Shown: in pieces, positions 46,320 to 56,573 of the stretch
Layout: each line of letters opens with the position of its first letter
Position numbering within the stretch: position 1 is the stretch's first letter
From: Pomphorhynchus laevis
Lineage: Eukaryota > Acanthocephala > Palaeacanthocephala > Echinorhynchida > Pomphorhynchidae
NCBI GenBank assembly: GCA_012934845.2
Contig: WNNJ02000944.1
Location: 62,001-126,000 of the forward strand
Direction: 5' to 3'
DNA length: 64,000 nucleotides
Position numbers and translations under genes: made by a program
The notes under the pieces: model-generated
Seen by the model: only the letters and a program-made list of their open reading frames with translations
Told to the model about the DNA's origin: nothing
Databases searched by the model: none

Positions 46320-46680
46320 CTTACTGTTGTCGCAGGCGATTGTAGTCTAGACCATGCAGTCTTGTGTCGATCACTGTACTTGCAGTTGAGCACAGTTATT
46401 GTACATATAAACTTTTTAAGTATTTTTTGAAGTATTTTTAGACCTACCGTTGTCGCAGGCAATTGTGTTCTAGACGCTGCAGTCGTGTGTCGAGCACTGT
46501 ACTTGTAGTTGAGCACAGTTAGTGTCGGTCGTATCTGTTTTCTTAAGTCCTCCCATTAACGTCCTTAGTTTGTTTAAGCTATTAAATTTGCTACTGCAAC
46601 TGATCTTAGTTTATCGAGCACTGCACTTGTAGTGGAGCACGTTTTGTGTCGGTCGTCACAGTTTTCTTAAGTCCAAATGA
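46320..46680. repeat. Imperfect direct repeats in the presumed H1 5' region
   Basis: The block GTTGTCGCAGGCRATTGT, then GTGTCGAKCACTGTACTTG and AGTTGAGCACAGTTA occurs at about 46325-46402 and 46448-46520. A third, shorter form is at 46612-46660 (CGAGCACTGCACTTGTAGTG, then GTCGGTCGT). Spacing is about 120-160 bases. Such 5'UTR monomers often act as LINE promoters; that role is inferred. Confidence 0.65.
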
Positions 46681-47000
46681 CATGTATTTTGCCCTGCTGC
46701 TATGTTGGGTCGAGGAATAGGGTTTGAAACCTGATAACATAACCTCCTGATGACCTATAATCCTTATTCTGATACATCGTCTATTATTTATTAATCAATT
46801 CATAAAAACTGGTTTTGATTTTTAATTAAAATAACAGTACCTCCTGATGACCTATAATCGTTATTCTGATACATCGTATATTATTTATTAATCAATTCAT
46901 AAAAATTGACTTTTATTAAAATTTCAATTTTTAATTTTTAATTTATATGATTTATATGAAATCTTATATAAAATTATAAAATAATTAAATAATTATTAGT
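46672..47000 (+). mobile_element. Penelope-like 3' module, right half
   Basis: Resumes with CATGTATTTTGCCCTGCTGC, the arm CTGCTATG, GTCGAGGAATAGGGTTTGAA, CCTCCTGATGACCTATAATC and ATTAATCAATTCATAAAAAC. A second partial box region starts near 46838. Together with 42265-42409 it forms one interrupted module. Confidence 0.75.
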
Positions 47001-47171
47001 GCTAGATCAAAGGAAATAAGAAATTACTTTTGATATTTCGCTAACATCTTTTTCATCCTCAGAATATTACAAGTAATTAGCAATTATTAGTAATTTTCTG
47101 GAAATGTGGTAACTACAACTCAATGTAGTTGAGCGGGGGGGGGTACTCCCCCAATCCACAAGCCTAAAAAT

Positions 47172-47492
47172 TTGATTATAATTACTCTTACACAGCCTCA
47201 AGAACGACACGAGTTGTTCAATATTTTTCTTCGTCCTTTCGTAATCAATTACATTAATCGAGTTGTGTTTGAATCTGTTAAACTATATAAAACTCAAATA
47301 AAAGTCTCCTTCGCAACTAGTGAACTCGCTAAGGAGTACGAGCTATTTTTCAATTCCAACCTAAAGTATTTTGGCACTATTCAATTTAAGCCTATACAGG
47401 CTTCCCTTGAGATCAATAATATTCCTCCACATCTAGAGGATAAGGATGCGGAATCTCTAAAAAGGATCTTCAAACTATCTAGTTTCAGGTAA
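47172..47492 (+). mobile_element. LINE F-type ORF1 segment
   Basis: 106 open codons including IKVSFATSELAKEYELFFNS, IQFKPIQASLEINNIPPHLE and LKRIFKLSSF. It is homologous to the broken 38290-38660 region of LINE F copy 1. The pattern suggests an RRM-like, RNA-binding ORF1 segment. It is truncated on both sides and followed directly by a different LINE tail. Confidence 0.6.
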
Positions 47493-47499
47493 GTCATGA

Positions 47500-48240
47500 G
47501 TAAAAAAAGGCTTTAATCTTCCGATAGCGTTCTGTTCCTCCTCTGTGGACCATGCGAAGGTTCTTACTAAGTCTGCCTTCAACCTTTTTCTAAGGTACAA
47601 TATAAAGTTCACAATACGCGATGATGTAAACATTGAAAAGGTTTCATGTTTCAGTGATCTGGGCGTGATCGTAAGTGAAGATATGAAGACACGAGTCCAC
47701 GTCCAATATGTCGCATCCAAATGTCGACGTATGCTAAGTATGTAAAGACGCTCGTTTGGCCAACTCGATCCAGTTAGTTTTCGCATTGCCTACTCTGCCT
47801 TTATAAAATCGCACATGTTATACGCGTCCCCTGCAATACACCCACAGCTCCGTGGCGAATTTGAAATATACGAACGGATATTACAACAAGCAACCCATCT
47901 TGTGTCCTCAGTGCGTGGTGTCAACTATACCCAGAGACTGGCATTGTTGAATGTTCACACTGTTGAACGTTCGCTGTCTGACGCCGACCTAGTGTATGTA
48001 TGGCGGTCACTGTCTATACCTGGACATGTTTCGAAGTCTATGTTTACAATTCGTCCACCGGGTCGACTACGAGGCCACAGACTTATGATAAAGCGCAGGA
48101 TCCGTCCCAAAACAAATTGTGTTACGATAAGTGATCGCATTGCTGACCTGTGGAACAATCTTCATACATCGACAATCGACAGCGGTTCCGTCCAGAAGTT
48201 CAAGGCAATTATTAAATCACGAAAATGACAGTTTCACCTT
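47500..48240 (+). mobile_element. CR1-like LINE, C-terminal part of ORF2
   Basis: 47640-47745 gives SCFSDLGVIVSEDMKTRVHV. 47815-48228 gives ILQQATHLVSSVRGVNYTQR, LRGHRLMIKRR, RIADLWNNLHTSTIDSGSVQ and KFKAIIKS then stop. These are the post-RT blocks shared with LINE B (HPDLGVIIHESLKTR, AVDVWNSLPEP). There is at least one frame break; it is 5' truncated. Confidence 0.75.
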
Positions 48241-48299
48241 TTATTTCTTTATTTTTTGTTTTTTTTTAATGTTTTGAGCTATGTGATCAAGCCAATTTA

Positions 48300-48401
48300 A
48301 GCTTATGCTCCTGGGCTGTTGTAACAATAATGAAGAGTGGTCCCGCTTCATCATCGGGTGCCCCTACGTCTTTCGACAACGCGATCTTGTGGCTTTGTTG
48401 T
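48300..48401 (+). mobile_element. Short LINE C-terminus ending at a TAA repeat
   Basis: Reads NNEEWSRFIIGCPYVFRQRD then LVALL and stop. The stop TAA runs into CAATAATAATAATAAT at 48402-48419. The GCP block resembles the C-terminal Cys/His knuckle of many LINEs. Confidence 0.5.
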
Positions 48402-48604
48402 AACAATAATAATAATAATGTAGAGGAATTTTCTTAGGGCACTGCGTCTCTCGACTTGGCCAAATGAAAGAAATTAAATAAAACATTGTGCAACGACTTC
48501 ATTTGAGATAATATCAATATTTGATAGTCCACCGCTAGTTCCCAACAGGCAAAAGAAATTTAGCAGGTTTATCAGGTTAGCCGTAAACTTAACCTATCGA
48601 TCTC

Positions 48605-51303
48605 CTTCAAAGATTTTTGCGCTAACATCGGGCACTTAAATACGTGGGATAAAGACTCACATCTATCACCACAGAAAACACACACACGAAACTCCACGTT
48701 TATGGACAGGTATGCGAGTGCGACAAAACTTGTCGTGATATCCGTATAAAGAAACCATGCAAACGAGGGGGCGTATAGAAGCACACAGAGACTGCCAACT
48801 CGTTTGCGTATTAACTGGTGAAGTGTACAGATGATGATCTAGCTTGCTAACCTTATCTGTAAAGTCTTTTTTATTTTGAATATAATGTACCGTATCTTGT
48901 GCTCCGATCATATTTCGTAAATACTCCGTACATAACTCGACTTTAGATAAAACATAAACCGCAGTCGTCGAGCACTTTGGGGAGACGCCTACAACACGCT
49001 TAATGAATCTGTCTTTACATGAAAGCGCGTACGACAAAATCGGTAGAAGCATGACATGAAAATACTGAAGAGCACCACCAAAGGAAAGCTTACCTAAACA
49101 TTTAACTCGCGAAGTGGCTATGACGATTTTCGCACATTTCTTTTCGATATGAAGCTTAAAAGACCACCTACTTGTCAATAGCATCCCCAAATACGTGTAT
49201 TGATTACTGAACTCTACCTTCCTGCTGTTTAAACTAATCTCGTCATGTGAGCACAATCTGCCACCTTTACGAAACTTTACTACCTTTGTTTTATCGATAT
49301 TGACTTCAATTAGATTATTTGAACAGTAGTTAGCTAGAGCAGTTGTTACGTTTTGAGCCGATTCCAGATCTTTCGCTAGAATAACTAAGTCGTCCGCGTA
49401 AAGAACAAAACTTGAAGTTTGACATTCGTTTCTCAGATGAGACGGCAAATCATGGATAAAAACAGGGAAAAGGATAGGGCTGAGCGGATCTCCCTGCATC
49501 ACACCGCGGCTAGCAATTATTGTGTCTGATGAAGTAAGTCCGTCGAAGACATTTAATGAATTGACATAGAGGATATTGCCTAAGTTTCAGCATACGACCA
49601 GATATCCGGAAATCTATCGACAATTTACGGGTGAGTATTTCTCGATTAACCGCATCAAAGGCTTTTTTAAAGTCAACAAAGATAGCATATAAATGACTCT
49701 TGCGTTCGAATTGTAATAACACTTGTTCACGAACTACCTTGATTGCATTCACCGTTGATCGGTGAGGTCGGAAACCAAATTGTTCTGGCGGCAACAGATA
49801 ATCACGGTGTTTCGATAATCGATTGGTTATAAGAGTGGACAAAAATTTATAGGTATGATTTAGCAGGGCAATTCCACGGTACACCGGCATTTGATAACCG
49901 TATAGGATACAATTGAATAAATGTAGCCAATAACTCGATAATAAATAAAAGGAATCTTTAATTTGTTCAACACAAAGTTGGTCAGGGCCGGCCGCCTTAT
50001 TATTAGACATAGAAAAGAGAGCAAGTTCCAATTCGGGCAATGAAAATGGAGCATTTAGTTGGTCATTGTCACTGTCCAAGCATGACAGTGTTATCAGCGC
50101 ATTATTATTACGACACATTGGGAGGTCATGTGAATTAACGAGAATATCCTTAAAGTGCTTAAACCAACGGTTCATCGGGATGCCGGAGGTACTAACATTG
50201 TTTTTTCTTTGCAGTTTCCAGGGGCATCGTTCTGCTTGTCGCAAGCGTTTGTATTCTTCCTCTAATAATATTGATTCGCGAAATTTTGATAACATCGTAC
50301 AATACACACGCCGTAAGAAAATAAAATTCATATTAATATCATGATCAAACCGCCGGCTTCTGCCCATAAATATGAGCTTTCTCCGTAGCTGTACAAGGTG
50401 TATTGGCTTACGATGTATCTTGTTCCCATAATGTTGAGAATTGCGGTTAGAGAGTGGATGACATGCGGTGAGAAGGCATTCACTGATTTTGGAGAAACTT
50501 GCTTCTATTTCAAATGCATTTAGAAGATCTACTGCGTATTTAATCAAAATATGATTCAAATTCCTGAAACAAAGTTTTCTGCTAATTTGTGAAGGCAAGG
50601 ATTTCTCTATTGGCGTGTTAATATGATTTTCTAGAATGAAAGATACAGGTTTGTGTTTGCGGAGTAGAGCCCATTCGGATGCAATCTCCAGTTTAACCTT
50701 TTTGACGCTAACATTTGTAAATATGAAATCGATGCAACTTCGCCCATTGTGATACTCATAAGTCCATCCTTCTACGAGTACGTGCAACTCAAGACCAAAC
50801 TCACTAAAAAAGTATAACAGTTGCTTAAGTTTAGATGGGATAGGGTTCATGAAACGTGCATTAAAATCTCCCGCAACGATTATGGAATTTTCAGAAGATA
50901 AATCACTTAAAAAAGGCGAAACTTCATCGATGATATCACAAGCCGACATTAATGGGTTAAAATAGCAACCTATTAAAAGAATACCACATGAAACTATACA
51001 TATTACGTTAGATGACTTTTTAACTTCCCAGTTTGTAAAGCTTGAACTAACAGCAATGGACACGCCACCGAAGGGTCTACCACGGTTACCCAATGATGCT
51101 GGAATATTAAAAGTGTAATAGTTAGGTAAAGACACCAATTGAGTTGAAAGAGTTTCAGTAAGGACTATTAAATCAAACGAAGAAAACCAGGAAGTTATGC
51201 CCGCTGATATTAAATAATTTAGTCCCTCAACATTAAATAGGAGTAATCGGAGTAAATTTGACTTATTGGTCTGGAAGTAAGTTCGAATACTATCTTGGGC
51301 TAG
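48605..51303 (-). CDS. LINE A ORF2: AP-endonuclease and RT, frame broken
   Basis: In frame with ORF1 directly after its UGA: LAQDSIRTYF, LLLFNVEGLN, FDLIVLTET, GRPFGGVSIAV, IIVAGDFNARF and SCIDFIFTN form the endonuclease. The RT has NKAAGPDQ, YRGIALLNHTYKFLS, EQFGFRPHRSTVNAIK, FVDFKKAFDAV, MQGDPLSPILF and YADDLVILA (catalytic). The C-terminus is CVFCGDRCESLSHVFKC, a Cys/His knuckle. Two small indels break the frame, near 49585 and near 48720. The usual KKG-type block before YRGIAL is missing, probably a small deletion near 49870. Confidence 0.8.
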
Positions 51304-51308
51304 TCATA
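51298..51308 (-). promoter_or_regulatory. Candidate stop-codon readthrough site between LINE A ORF1 and ORF2
   Basis: The minus strand reads ATATCCATATGACTAGCCC. The UGA at 51306-51304 is followed by CUAG, a context known to promote UGA readthrough in animals. ORF1 and ORF2 are in the same frame with this as the only stop between them. Confidence 0.45.
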
Positions 51309-52293
51309 TGGATATCTCTTCAGCCCCAGATTTATTCTCATCGGTAGCCTTTTTGGAATAACTTGGCACTATGCGACAATCTTTAATGCGATAAACAATG
51401 TTAGGATTTTCAACACGCTTCTGATGAAGTTCTTCCCGTAACGATCTTTGAATCTCACGCTCTGGGAGGGACAAGCCTGCATTCACAAAAACATCATGGA
51501 AATTCGTCGAATCTTTCAATAAGTGAGATCTTAAAAGCAGCTGAGTAACGGTGGACTCGTCGACAGTCATTAAGAGCCACGGTGGTGTATCAACTCGTTT
51601 TGCTGAGAAACGCCGTAGTTTTACCTTGTTATCAGAAGGCAAATACACACTTAGCAAAGAGCAAATTTTTTTAACTAATCGAAGATCATCACCCGACTGC
51701 CTAAGACCACGGATAATAACATTTGAAAATCTCTGTGAATCCCTACTAAATGTTTGCGCCAGTTTCAAAGGAGTAGAGTTAATTCTCGTAGCATGTGAGG
51801 CAGCTAGAACAGTGCGTGATACCTCTTTTCTAATTATACTGGCGAACGTTTGTTTAAGTGGGATATGGGAAGTTATATTAGATGTCAATTGCTGAACACT
51901 AGCAGGTGTAGATATGGCTTGCATGTGTTTCATTTCATTTACCTCAGAGACAAGAGAGTTCAAAGATTGTTTAGTGGTATCAAGATCAACACGTAGTTTA
52001 TTAATGTGAAATGCCGCACAGGATCCGCAGAAAAAGTCCTGCAAAAAGAAATTTATGTTTACCTGTTTGGGAACTCTGACATGAGTGTGCAGTGGACATC
52101 CAACTTGAGTACATCCGATTTCCAAACTGACGTACTCAATATGTGTGCTTTTTGAGTCTTCGTTCGAGGATGGCATTGACGAATCAGATAAAGCTGACGG
52201 AAGGTTATTGTCCTGTGCCAATGAAACATTTCGATTTGTACATTTCGACCCAGGAAGGCAGTTTAGACAGAGCTTCCCTGCTTTAACGCACAT
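51304..52293 (-). CDS. LINE A ORF1 protein
   Basis: 329 residues from ATG 52293. The N-terminus CVKAGKLCLNCLPGSKCTN is a Cys-rich motif like that found at the start of LINE C. The middle is Ser-rich with a probable coiled coil (DTTKQSLNSLVSEVNEMK). The C-terminal half (FSNVIIRGL, KVKLRRF, LPEREIQRSLREELHQKRV) has the layout of LINE ORF1 RNA-binding domains. It ends ISI-UGA, with the next codon CUA. The frame continues without another stop into ORF2. Confidence 0.75.
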   Translation of the reverse strand: MCVKAGKLCLNCLPGSKCTNRNVSLAQDNNLPSALSDSSMPSSNEDSKSTHIEYVSLEIGCTQVGCPLHTHVRVPKQVNINFFLQDFFCGSCAAFHINKLRVDLDTTKQSLNSLVSEVNEMKHMQAISTPASVQQLTSNITSHIPLKQTFASIIRKEVSRTVLAASHATRINSTPLKLAQTFSRDSQRFSNVIIRGLRQSGDDLRLVKKICSLLSVYLPSDNKVKLRRFSAKRVDTPPWLLMTVDESTVTQLLLRSHLLKDSTNFHDVFVNAGLSLPEREIQRSLREELHQKRVENPNIVYRIKDCRIVPSYSKKATDENKSGAEEISI

Positions 52294-52405
52294 ACATAAT
52301 ATATATTATTATATATTAATATTATATTATAATATAATATTATATTATATTATATATTATTATATATATTATTATATATATTATATATATTATTTATTAT
52401 TATCA
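52286..52405. repeat. TA/TAA-rich array, the 3' tail of LINE B
   Basis: About 120 bases of ATATTATTATATATTA-type simple sequence between the 5' end of LINE A and the 3' end of LINE B. Shorter arrays of the same kind lie at 48402, 56690, 59645, 61204 and 61707. Confidence 0.8.
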
Positions 52406-52458
52406 AGTTCAGACTTAGCCATAAGGCTTTAAGCCGATCACACAATACAGAAAAAAGA

Positions 52459-55380
52459 TCAACCAAATGGGTAGGTTAGAAAAGGTGACAAATCAGCCTG
52501 GACGTATATCCAACGTCGAACCCTGTTTTTGAAAGCGAGGAAATTGGTGATGGCAGCGATAGGTTCAGGCAAACTATTCCAAACATCTACTGCCCGTTCA
52601 GACAGTCTGTAAAATTTTCGCAGCTTACCCGGTAATTTTTTAAAAAGCATCTTACAATGGCCTCGCAATCTCGAATTATCTCGAAATCTAACTACACCCA
52701 AAGGAAAGCCATCAGCTGAATGTACAATTTTCCAAAGTGTAATCAGATCAAGAAAAAGATACCGATACCTCACTGATAAAACGTTCAAACATCTTAATCT
52801 TGAAATAAAGCTTCCTTGACAACACATCCGAGAAGCTCGTCTCATTACACTTTCCAAGTTATTCAACTCACTCCTGGTCGTTGGAAAGGTTGCCTGTACA
52901 CAATACTCAAGATGTGGTCTTACTAGGGCACAATAAAGTTTGGCGAAGATTTGCGGCGATAATTTTGCAAAAGTCATTTTTATGCAGTATAAGGCACGTA
53001 TCGCTTTTAACCGCGCGTGATCACTATTTGCTCTTGTCTTTAGCGATTCGTGAATTATCACTCCCAGGTCGGGATGTTCTGAGACTCGCTTGATTGAGTG
53101 TCCATTTATTTTGTAATCGAAATGAGTTTTATCTCTACCCAATCTGATCCATACACATTTTGTCGCGTTGAGTATCAAGCCAGTGCTATTACACCAAGTC
53201 CCGATACGGTTAAGGTCACATTGTAAAAATTCACAATCCGCCTCGTTTTGGGTTGTTGCCCATATTTTAACATCGTCAGCAAATGCCAGGTGAGGACACT
53301 TTAACCTTAGGAGTAGGTCATTCAAAAAGATGATAAAGAGAAGTGGACCTAGGACCGTGCCCTGAGGAACACCCGAATGAACACGTCGAGCTGTTGACAA
53401 AACTTCATCTAATCGCACAACGAATGATCGATCCTCGAGAAATGTCTTAATCCAGTTGCAAATTGTCGTAGGTACACCGTAATGACGTAGTAGTGAATCT
53501 AAACCAGCATGTGGAACTCTATCAAAGGCCTTAGAGAAATCAAGAAATATTATATCAACTGTAAGACCCGAACTAAGAGCAGCTACCCAATGTTCGCGAG
53601 CATTCAACAGATTAGTTAGGCACGAGCGACCAGGTCGGAAGCCGTGCTGAGAATCATCAAGAATTTGATATAAATTTAGATGTTCACGTATTCTCTTCGC
53701 AATGAGTCTCTCCATAATTTTAGAAATAACACTGGTAAGACTAATTGGTCTAAAATCTGAACAAGTTAGTGCCAACTGTTTCTTTGGAATAGGTACAACA
53801 ATTGCCCTTTTCCAATCATCAGGAATCCACGAATACTGTAAGCTTCGATGAAATAGAGACGTAAGGCTTGGAGCAATAATGTGCGACAGAGTACGCAAAA
53901 GAAAAGGGGATACACCATCTGGTCCTGCAGAGCCAAAACTATTTAATTTATGGAGTTCAGACTGAACTTCAATGACATTAATAGGAGATATTGGTAAGTT
54001 AGATTGTAAGTTGGGCGGGTACTGTATCTGGTCAATATTCGATTGCGAGGATGGAGATACTACAAAACTGCTTGCAAGAGCTTCCACAATAGCCTCCTTG
54101 TCAACTACATCACCACTTTCTAAACGTACACAATTAATCGTAGAAGGTAGGATTCGACGATGTCTAACGTATGCCCAAAAACGTTTAGGTGACCTGTTAA
54201 TGTCAGAAGCAATACCCTCTTCAAATGTTTTTCTTTTTGAGCGTTTTAGTTGGTTGCATAGATTGCGAAGAGTTTTGTACTCACGGTGCGTAACAGTGTT
54301 ACGTTGAGAGATTCGCCATAATCGATTTCTTTCCTTTATCGTAGTCTCCAACTCATTGTCGAACCACAATGGCGTTGTCGTCTTGTAAGCCCTATTTCTT
54401 ATTGGTGCAAACGTATCCGAAATGGTTATGAGGTTACTGGTCACTAACGATAAATGATCATCAATTGGAAGATCAGCAGATCCGAAGTTCAGCTGATGAC
54501 TATAGAGTTGGAGATCTTCCACATTTACTCGATTCCAATTACGCTTTCCGATGCCACTGCACTTAGATCGTCGTTGTAAAGTGTGAGCAATCTGTACTGA
54601 AATCACACAATGGTCACTGGTTCCTAAAGGAGACTCGAAATCAACTCTGATTACATCTTCAATGCGCTTGGTAAACCCAAGATCTAATATTGTCTCTGGT
54701 TGAGACGATATACATGTTGGCTGATTAATATGTTGGATCAGGAGAAGCTCTGCCAGCAAGAATTCAGCAAGCTCGCAGTTTTCGACATTATAGTAATACC
54801 GGTTGTTACTAATCCAGTTAACTTGAGGAAGATTAAAATCCCCAATAAGGAAGAAATAATTTGAGGAGCAGAATGATCTTAACTGATTTTTCAGAAGATC
54901 TAACTGTGTATGAACTGAGGGTAATCTGTATACGACGCAAATATCTATTGAACAATGAGAATCATTGACGCAGAATGACAATAACTCGAATGAATAGTGA
55001 TCATCGCACAATTCAGTAATCTTCGTAATTGATAAGGTGTTTTTAATATAAGCAGCAACACCCCCGCCACGACGACCTGCAACTCTATCTGCTCTCAAAA
55101 GTCGATACCCAGAGATAGCCATAAGGTCATCATTAATTTGATAATGAAGCCATGACTCAGAAATGCAAAACACGTCAAAATCTTTAAAAGATATAAACTG
55201 CTGCACTTCAGACAATTGAGCAGGTAAGCTTCTGATATTGGAGTAACCTACCACCAGAGGACATTCATTATTACATATTCTCTCTGAACAATTAGATGGC
55301 AACTTCCTTTCCAAACATATATCCACTAGATGTCCAATCATGGCGTTGTAAGGTCTAGAGAAAGATTGATCGATCTCCAT
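52459..55380 (-). CDS. LINE B ORF2: AP-endonuclease and reverse transcriptase
   Basis: About 973 residues from the ATG at 55380; the frame is open a further 15 codons upstream from a GTG. The endonuclease has YSNIRSLPAQL, FCISESWL, GRRGGGVAAYI, LIGDFNLPQVNW and GTSDHCVISV. The RT has FRPISLTSVISKIMERLI, QHGFRPGRSCLTNL, FLDFSKAFDRVPH, SGVPQGTVLGPLLF and the catalytic FADDVKIWA. After the RT it has HPDLGVIIHESLK, KLYCALVRPHLEYCVQATF and VDVWNSLPEP. All catalytic motifs are present and there is no stop, so the copy may be competent. Translation from overlapping ORF1 would need reinitiation or shifting. Confidence 0.92.
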   Translation of the reverse strand: MEIDQSFSRPYNAMIGHLVDICLERKLPSNCSERICNNECPLVVGYSNIRSLPAQLSEVQQFISFKDFDVFCISESWLHYQINDDLMAISGYRLLRADRVAGRRGGGVAAYIKNTLSITKITELCDDHYSFELLSFCVNDSHCSIDICVVYRLPSVHTQLDLLKNQLRSFCSSNYFFLIGDFNLPQVNWISNNRYYYNVENCELAEFLLAELLLIQHINQPTCISSQPETILDLGFTKRIEDVIRVDFESPLGTSDHCVISVQIAHTLQRRSKCSGIGKRNWNRVNVEDLQLYSHQLNFGSADLPIDDHLSLVTSNLITISDTFAPIRNRAYKTTTPLWFDNELETTIKERNRLWRISQRNTVTHREYKTLRNLCNQLKRSKRKTFEEGIASDINRSPKRFWAYVRHRRILPSTINCVRLESGDVVDKEAIVEALASSFVVSPSSQSNIDQIQYPPNLQSNLPISPINVIEVQSELHKLNSFGSAGPDGVSPFLLRTLSHIIAPSLTSLFHRSLQYSWIPDDWKRAIVVPIPKKQLALTCSDFRPISLTSVISKIMERLIAKRIREHLNLYQILDDSQHGFRPGRSCLTNLLNAREHWVAALSSGLTVDIIFLDFSKAFDRVPHAGLDSLLRHYGVPTTICNWIKTFLEDRSFVVRLDEVLSTARRVHSGVPQGTVLGPLLFIIFLNDLLLRLKCPHLAFADDVKIWATTQNEADCEFLQCDLNRIGTWCNSTGLILNATKCVWIRLGRDKTHFDYKINGHSIKRVSEHPDLGVIIHESLKTRANSDHARLKAIRALYCIKMTFAKLSPQIFAKLYCALVRPHLEYCVQATFPTTRSELNNLESVMRRASRMCCQGSFISRLRCLNVLSVRYRYLFLDLITLWKIVHSADGFPLGVVRFRDNSRLRGHCKMLFKKLPGKLRKFYRLSERAVDVWNSLPEPIAAITNFLAFKNRVRRWIYVQADLSPFLTYPFG

Positions 55381-56573
55381 CGAACTGCAGGACGCCACCT
55401 CACAACCCGAAAATTTCGAATGCACAGATTCGATTCACCGTTTTGCAGCCTGTAATGAAGTTCCGCCTTGATATCCTTCAATTTTTGCCTGTCTTCGAGA
55501 GAAAGATCACGTAAAATTCGTATTTTGTTACCTTTAAGTCGATAACCACGGTCTAAAAGACACTTTGCTTGCTCTGCCGATCCTAACACAACCTTTAGCA
55601 ATCGTGATCTATCGTTTTTCTTACCCAACCTATAGAGCTGCCTTACTAAAATAGACGATGCGACCTCTTCCTCACCTTTTTCGAGCAAATTAGAAAAGAA
55701 CACACGTAAACCGGCAATATCATCATCAAGCCGCTCCTGTGCACTTGAGGCTGATGACTCATCTAAACCCCAAATAAGTATGTTACAGCCCCTATTTAAT
55801 GTATGATTGCGATCTGTGTGACTTTTATTATCAAAATACGTTTTTTTGCTGAAAGAATCGCTGCCGTCACCACCCTCATCCGGTTTGCTTCTTGCGTCTC
55901 GCCCTTGTTCCATCTCATTTGAACAAATACACTTGAAAGCTGAGTGAACATTATCTATATCGACGTCTGTATCATTGTGTGAAGCTCGTTCATCGGTGAC
56001 TCCAGTTATACCGATTTCATTGCGATAATCATTAATCACCGATATAGACGATACTTCGTAATTGTCCGATACCTTCAAAGCATCATTGTCCAGCGACACC
56101 GACGGCTCACCACTAACAACCGATATTGACGACGCACTATTGCCTTCAAATTTCTTACTCAACGTTTGCATCACGCGTGAATTTGGATGACCTTTTTTCC
56201 AGATACGGGATGAACTTGGTATTTCGCTATTTGTATTTTTAGTGTTCTGAACGTGAAACTCTTGAATGGGTATATCTTTATAGGTATCTGATTCGCCAGA
56301 ACTTTGTACTTCCCGATCGATGCAACTTTTTGAATATGTGTTCCTTTCCGAAGCATTTGTAGATATTTTCTCGTCACAATGGCCCTTCAAATGAATTAGC
56401 AAAGATGCGCAGCAGTACCCACAGTAAAATGATTTATTCGATAGCGCAGATTTCTTTTCCTCCGGAAACGATACACTTGTCCACACACTACAATCTTCAC
56501 TAGAACATTGAATCTGATGATCCACAAACTTTGTTGCAATAGCTCGCTTTGTAGTCTTCCTCTGTTTGACCAT
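55338..56573 (-). CDS. LINE B ORF1 protein with a PHD-like zinc finger
   Basis: 411 residues from ATG 56573. Residues about 22-56 hold a PHD-like finger (IQCSSEDCSVWTSVSF, then KSFYCGYCC), seen in CR1-type ORF1 proteins. A long Ser/Asp-rich middle follows. The C-terminal domain (about 265-405) reads NILIWGLDESS, LVRQLYRLGKK, RLLKVVLGSAEQAKCLLDRG, YRLKGNKIRILRDLS and ESNLCIRNFRVVRWRP, a conserved nucleic-acid-binding block shared with the 36.3 kb relic. It overlaps the ORF2 start by 43 bases in another frame. Confidence 0.85.
   Translation of the reverse strand: MVKQRKTTKRAIATKFVDHQIQCSSEDCSVWTSVSFPEEKKSALSNKSFYCGYCCASLLIHLKGHCDEKISTNASERNTYSKSCIDREVQSSGESDTYKDIPIQEFHVQNTKNTNSEIPSSSRIWKKGHPNSRVMQTLSKKFEGNSASSISVVSGEPSVSLDNDALKVSDNYEVSSISVINDYRNEIGITGVTDERASHNDTDVDIDNVHSAFKCICSNEMEQGRDARSKPDEGGDGSDSFSKKTYFDNKSHTDRNHTLNRGCNILIWGLDESSASSAQERLDDDIAGLRVFFSNLLEKGEEEVASSILVRQLYRLGKKNDRSRLLKVVLGSAEQAKCLLDRGYRLKGNKIRILRDLSLEDRQKLKDIKAELHYRLQNGESNLCIRNFRVVRWRPAVRWRSINLSLDLTTP

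Larger units (their letters stand above)
42410..46671 (-). mobile_element. LINE H1, L2/CR1-like, interrupted by H2
   Basis: Reading right to left: a repeated 5' region (46670-46260), a possible ORF1 segment (46184-45711, Ser/Pro/Leu-rich, unassigned), endonuclease start FRIGLFNTRSIL and KSMDLFCIAES-like (45480-45290), VLGDFNIRVDR (about 45180), and then RT on the far side of H2. That side reads GSVLGALLFSLL-like near 43200, SPKSIILPLQHIINSAVRML at 42870, and the 3' end AAATAAATCC at 42410. The frame is broken many times. It is inserted in a Penelope-like 3' module. Confidence 0.7.
48402..52286 (-). mobile_element. LINE A (endonuclease type), near full length
   Basis: Minus-strand element with ORF1, ORF2 and a 3'UTR that ends at an ATT-rich tail (48402-48419). 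Its 5' end meets the TA/TAA tail of LINE B at 52286, inside the first codons of the Cys-rich motif, so a few N-terminal codons may be missing. Confidence 0.75.

Noticed and set aside
52286-52405. An AT-rich replication origin or regulatory region
   Set aside because: It is the simple-repeat tail of LINE B, and the same kind of tail occurs at every LINE boundary in the array.
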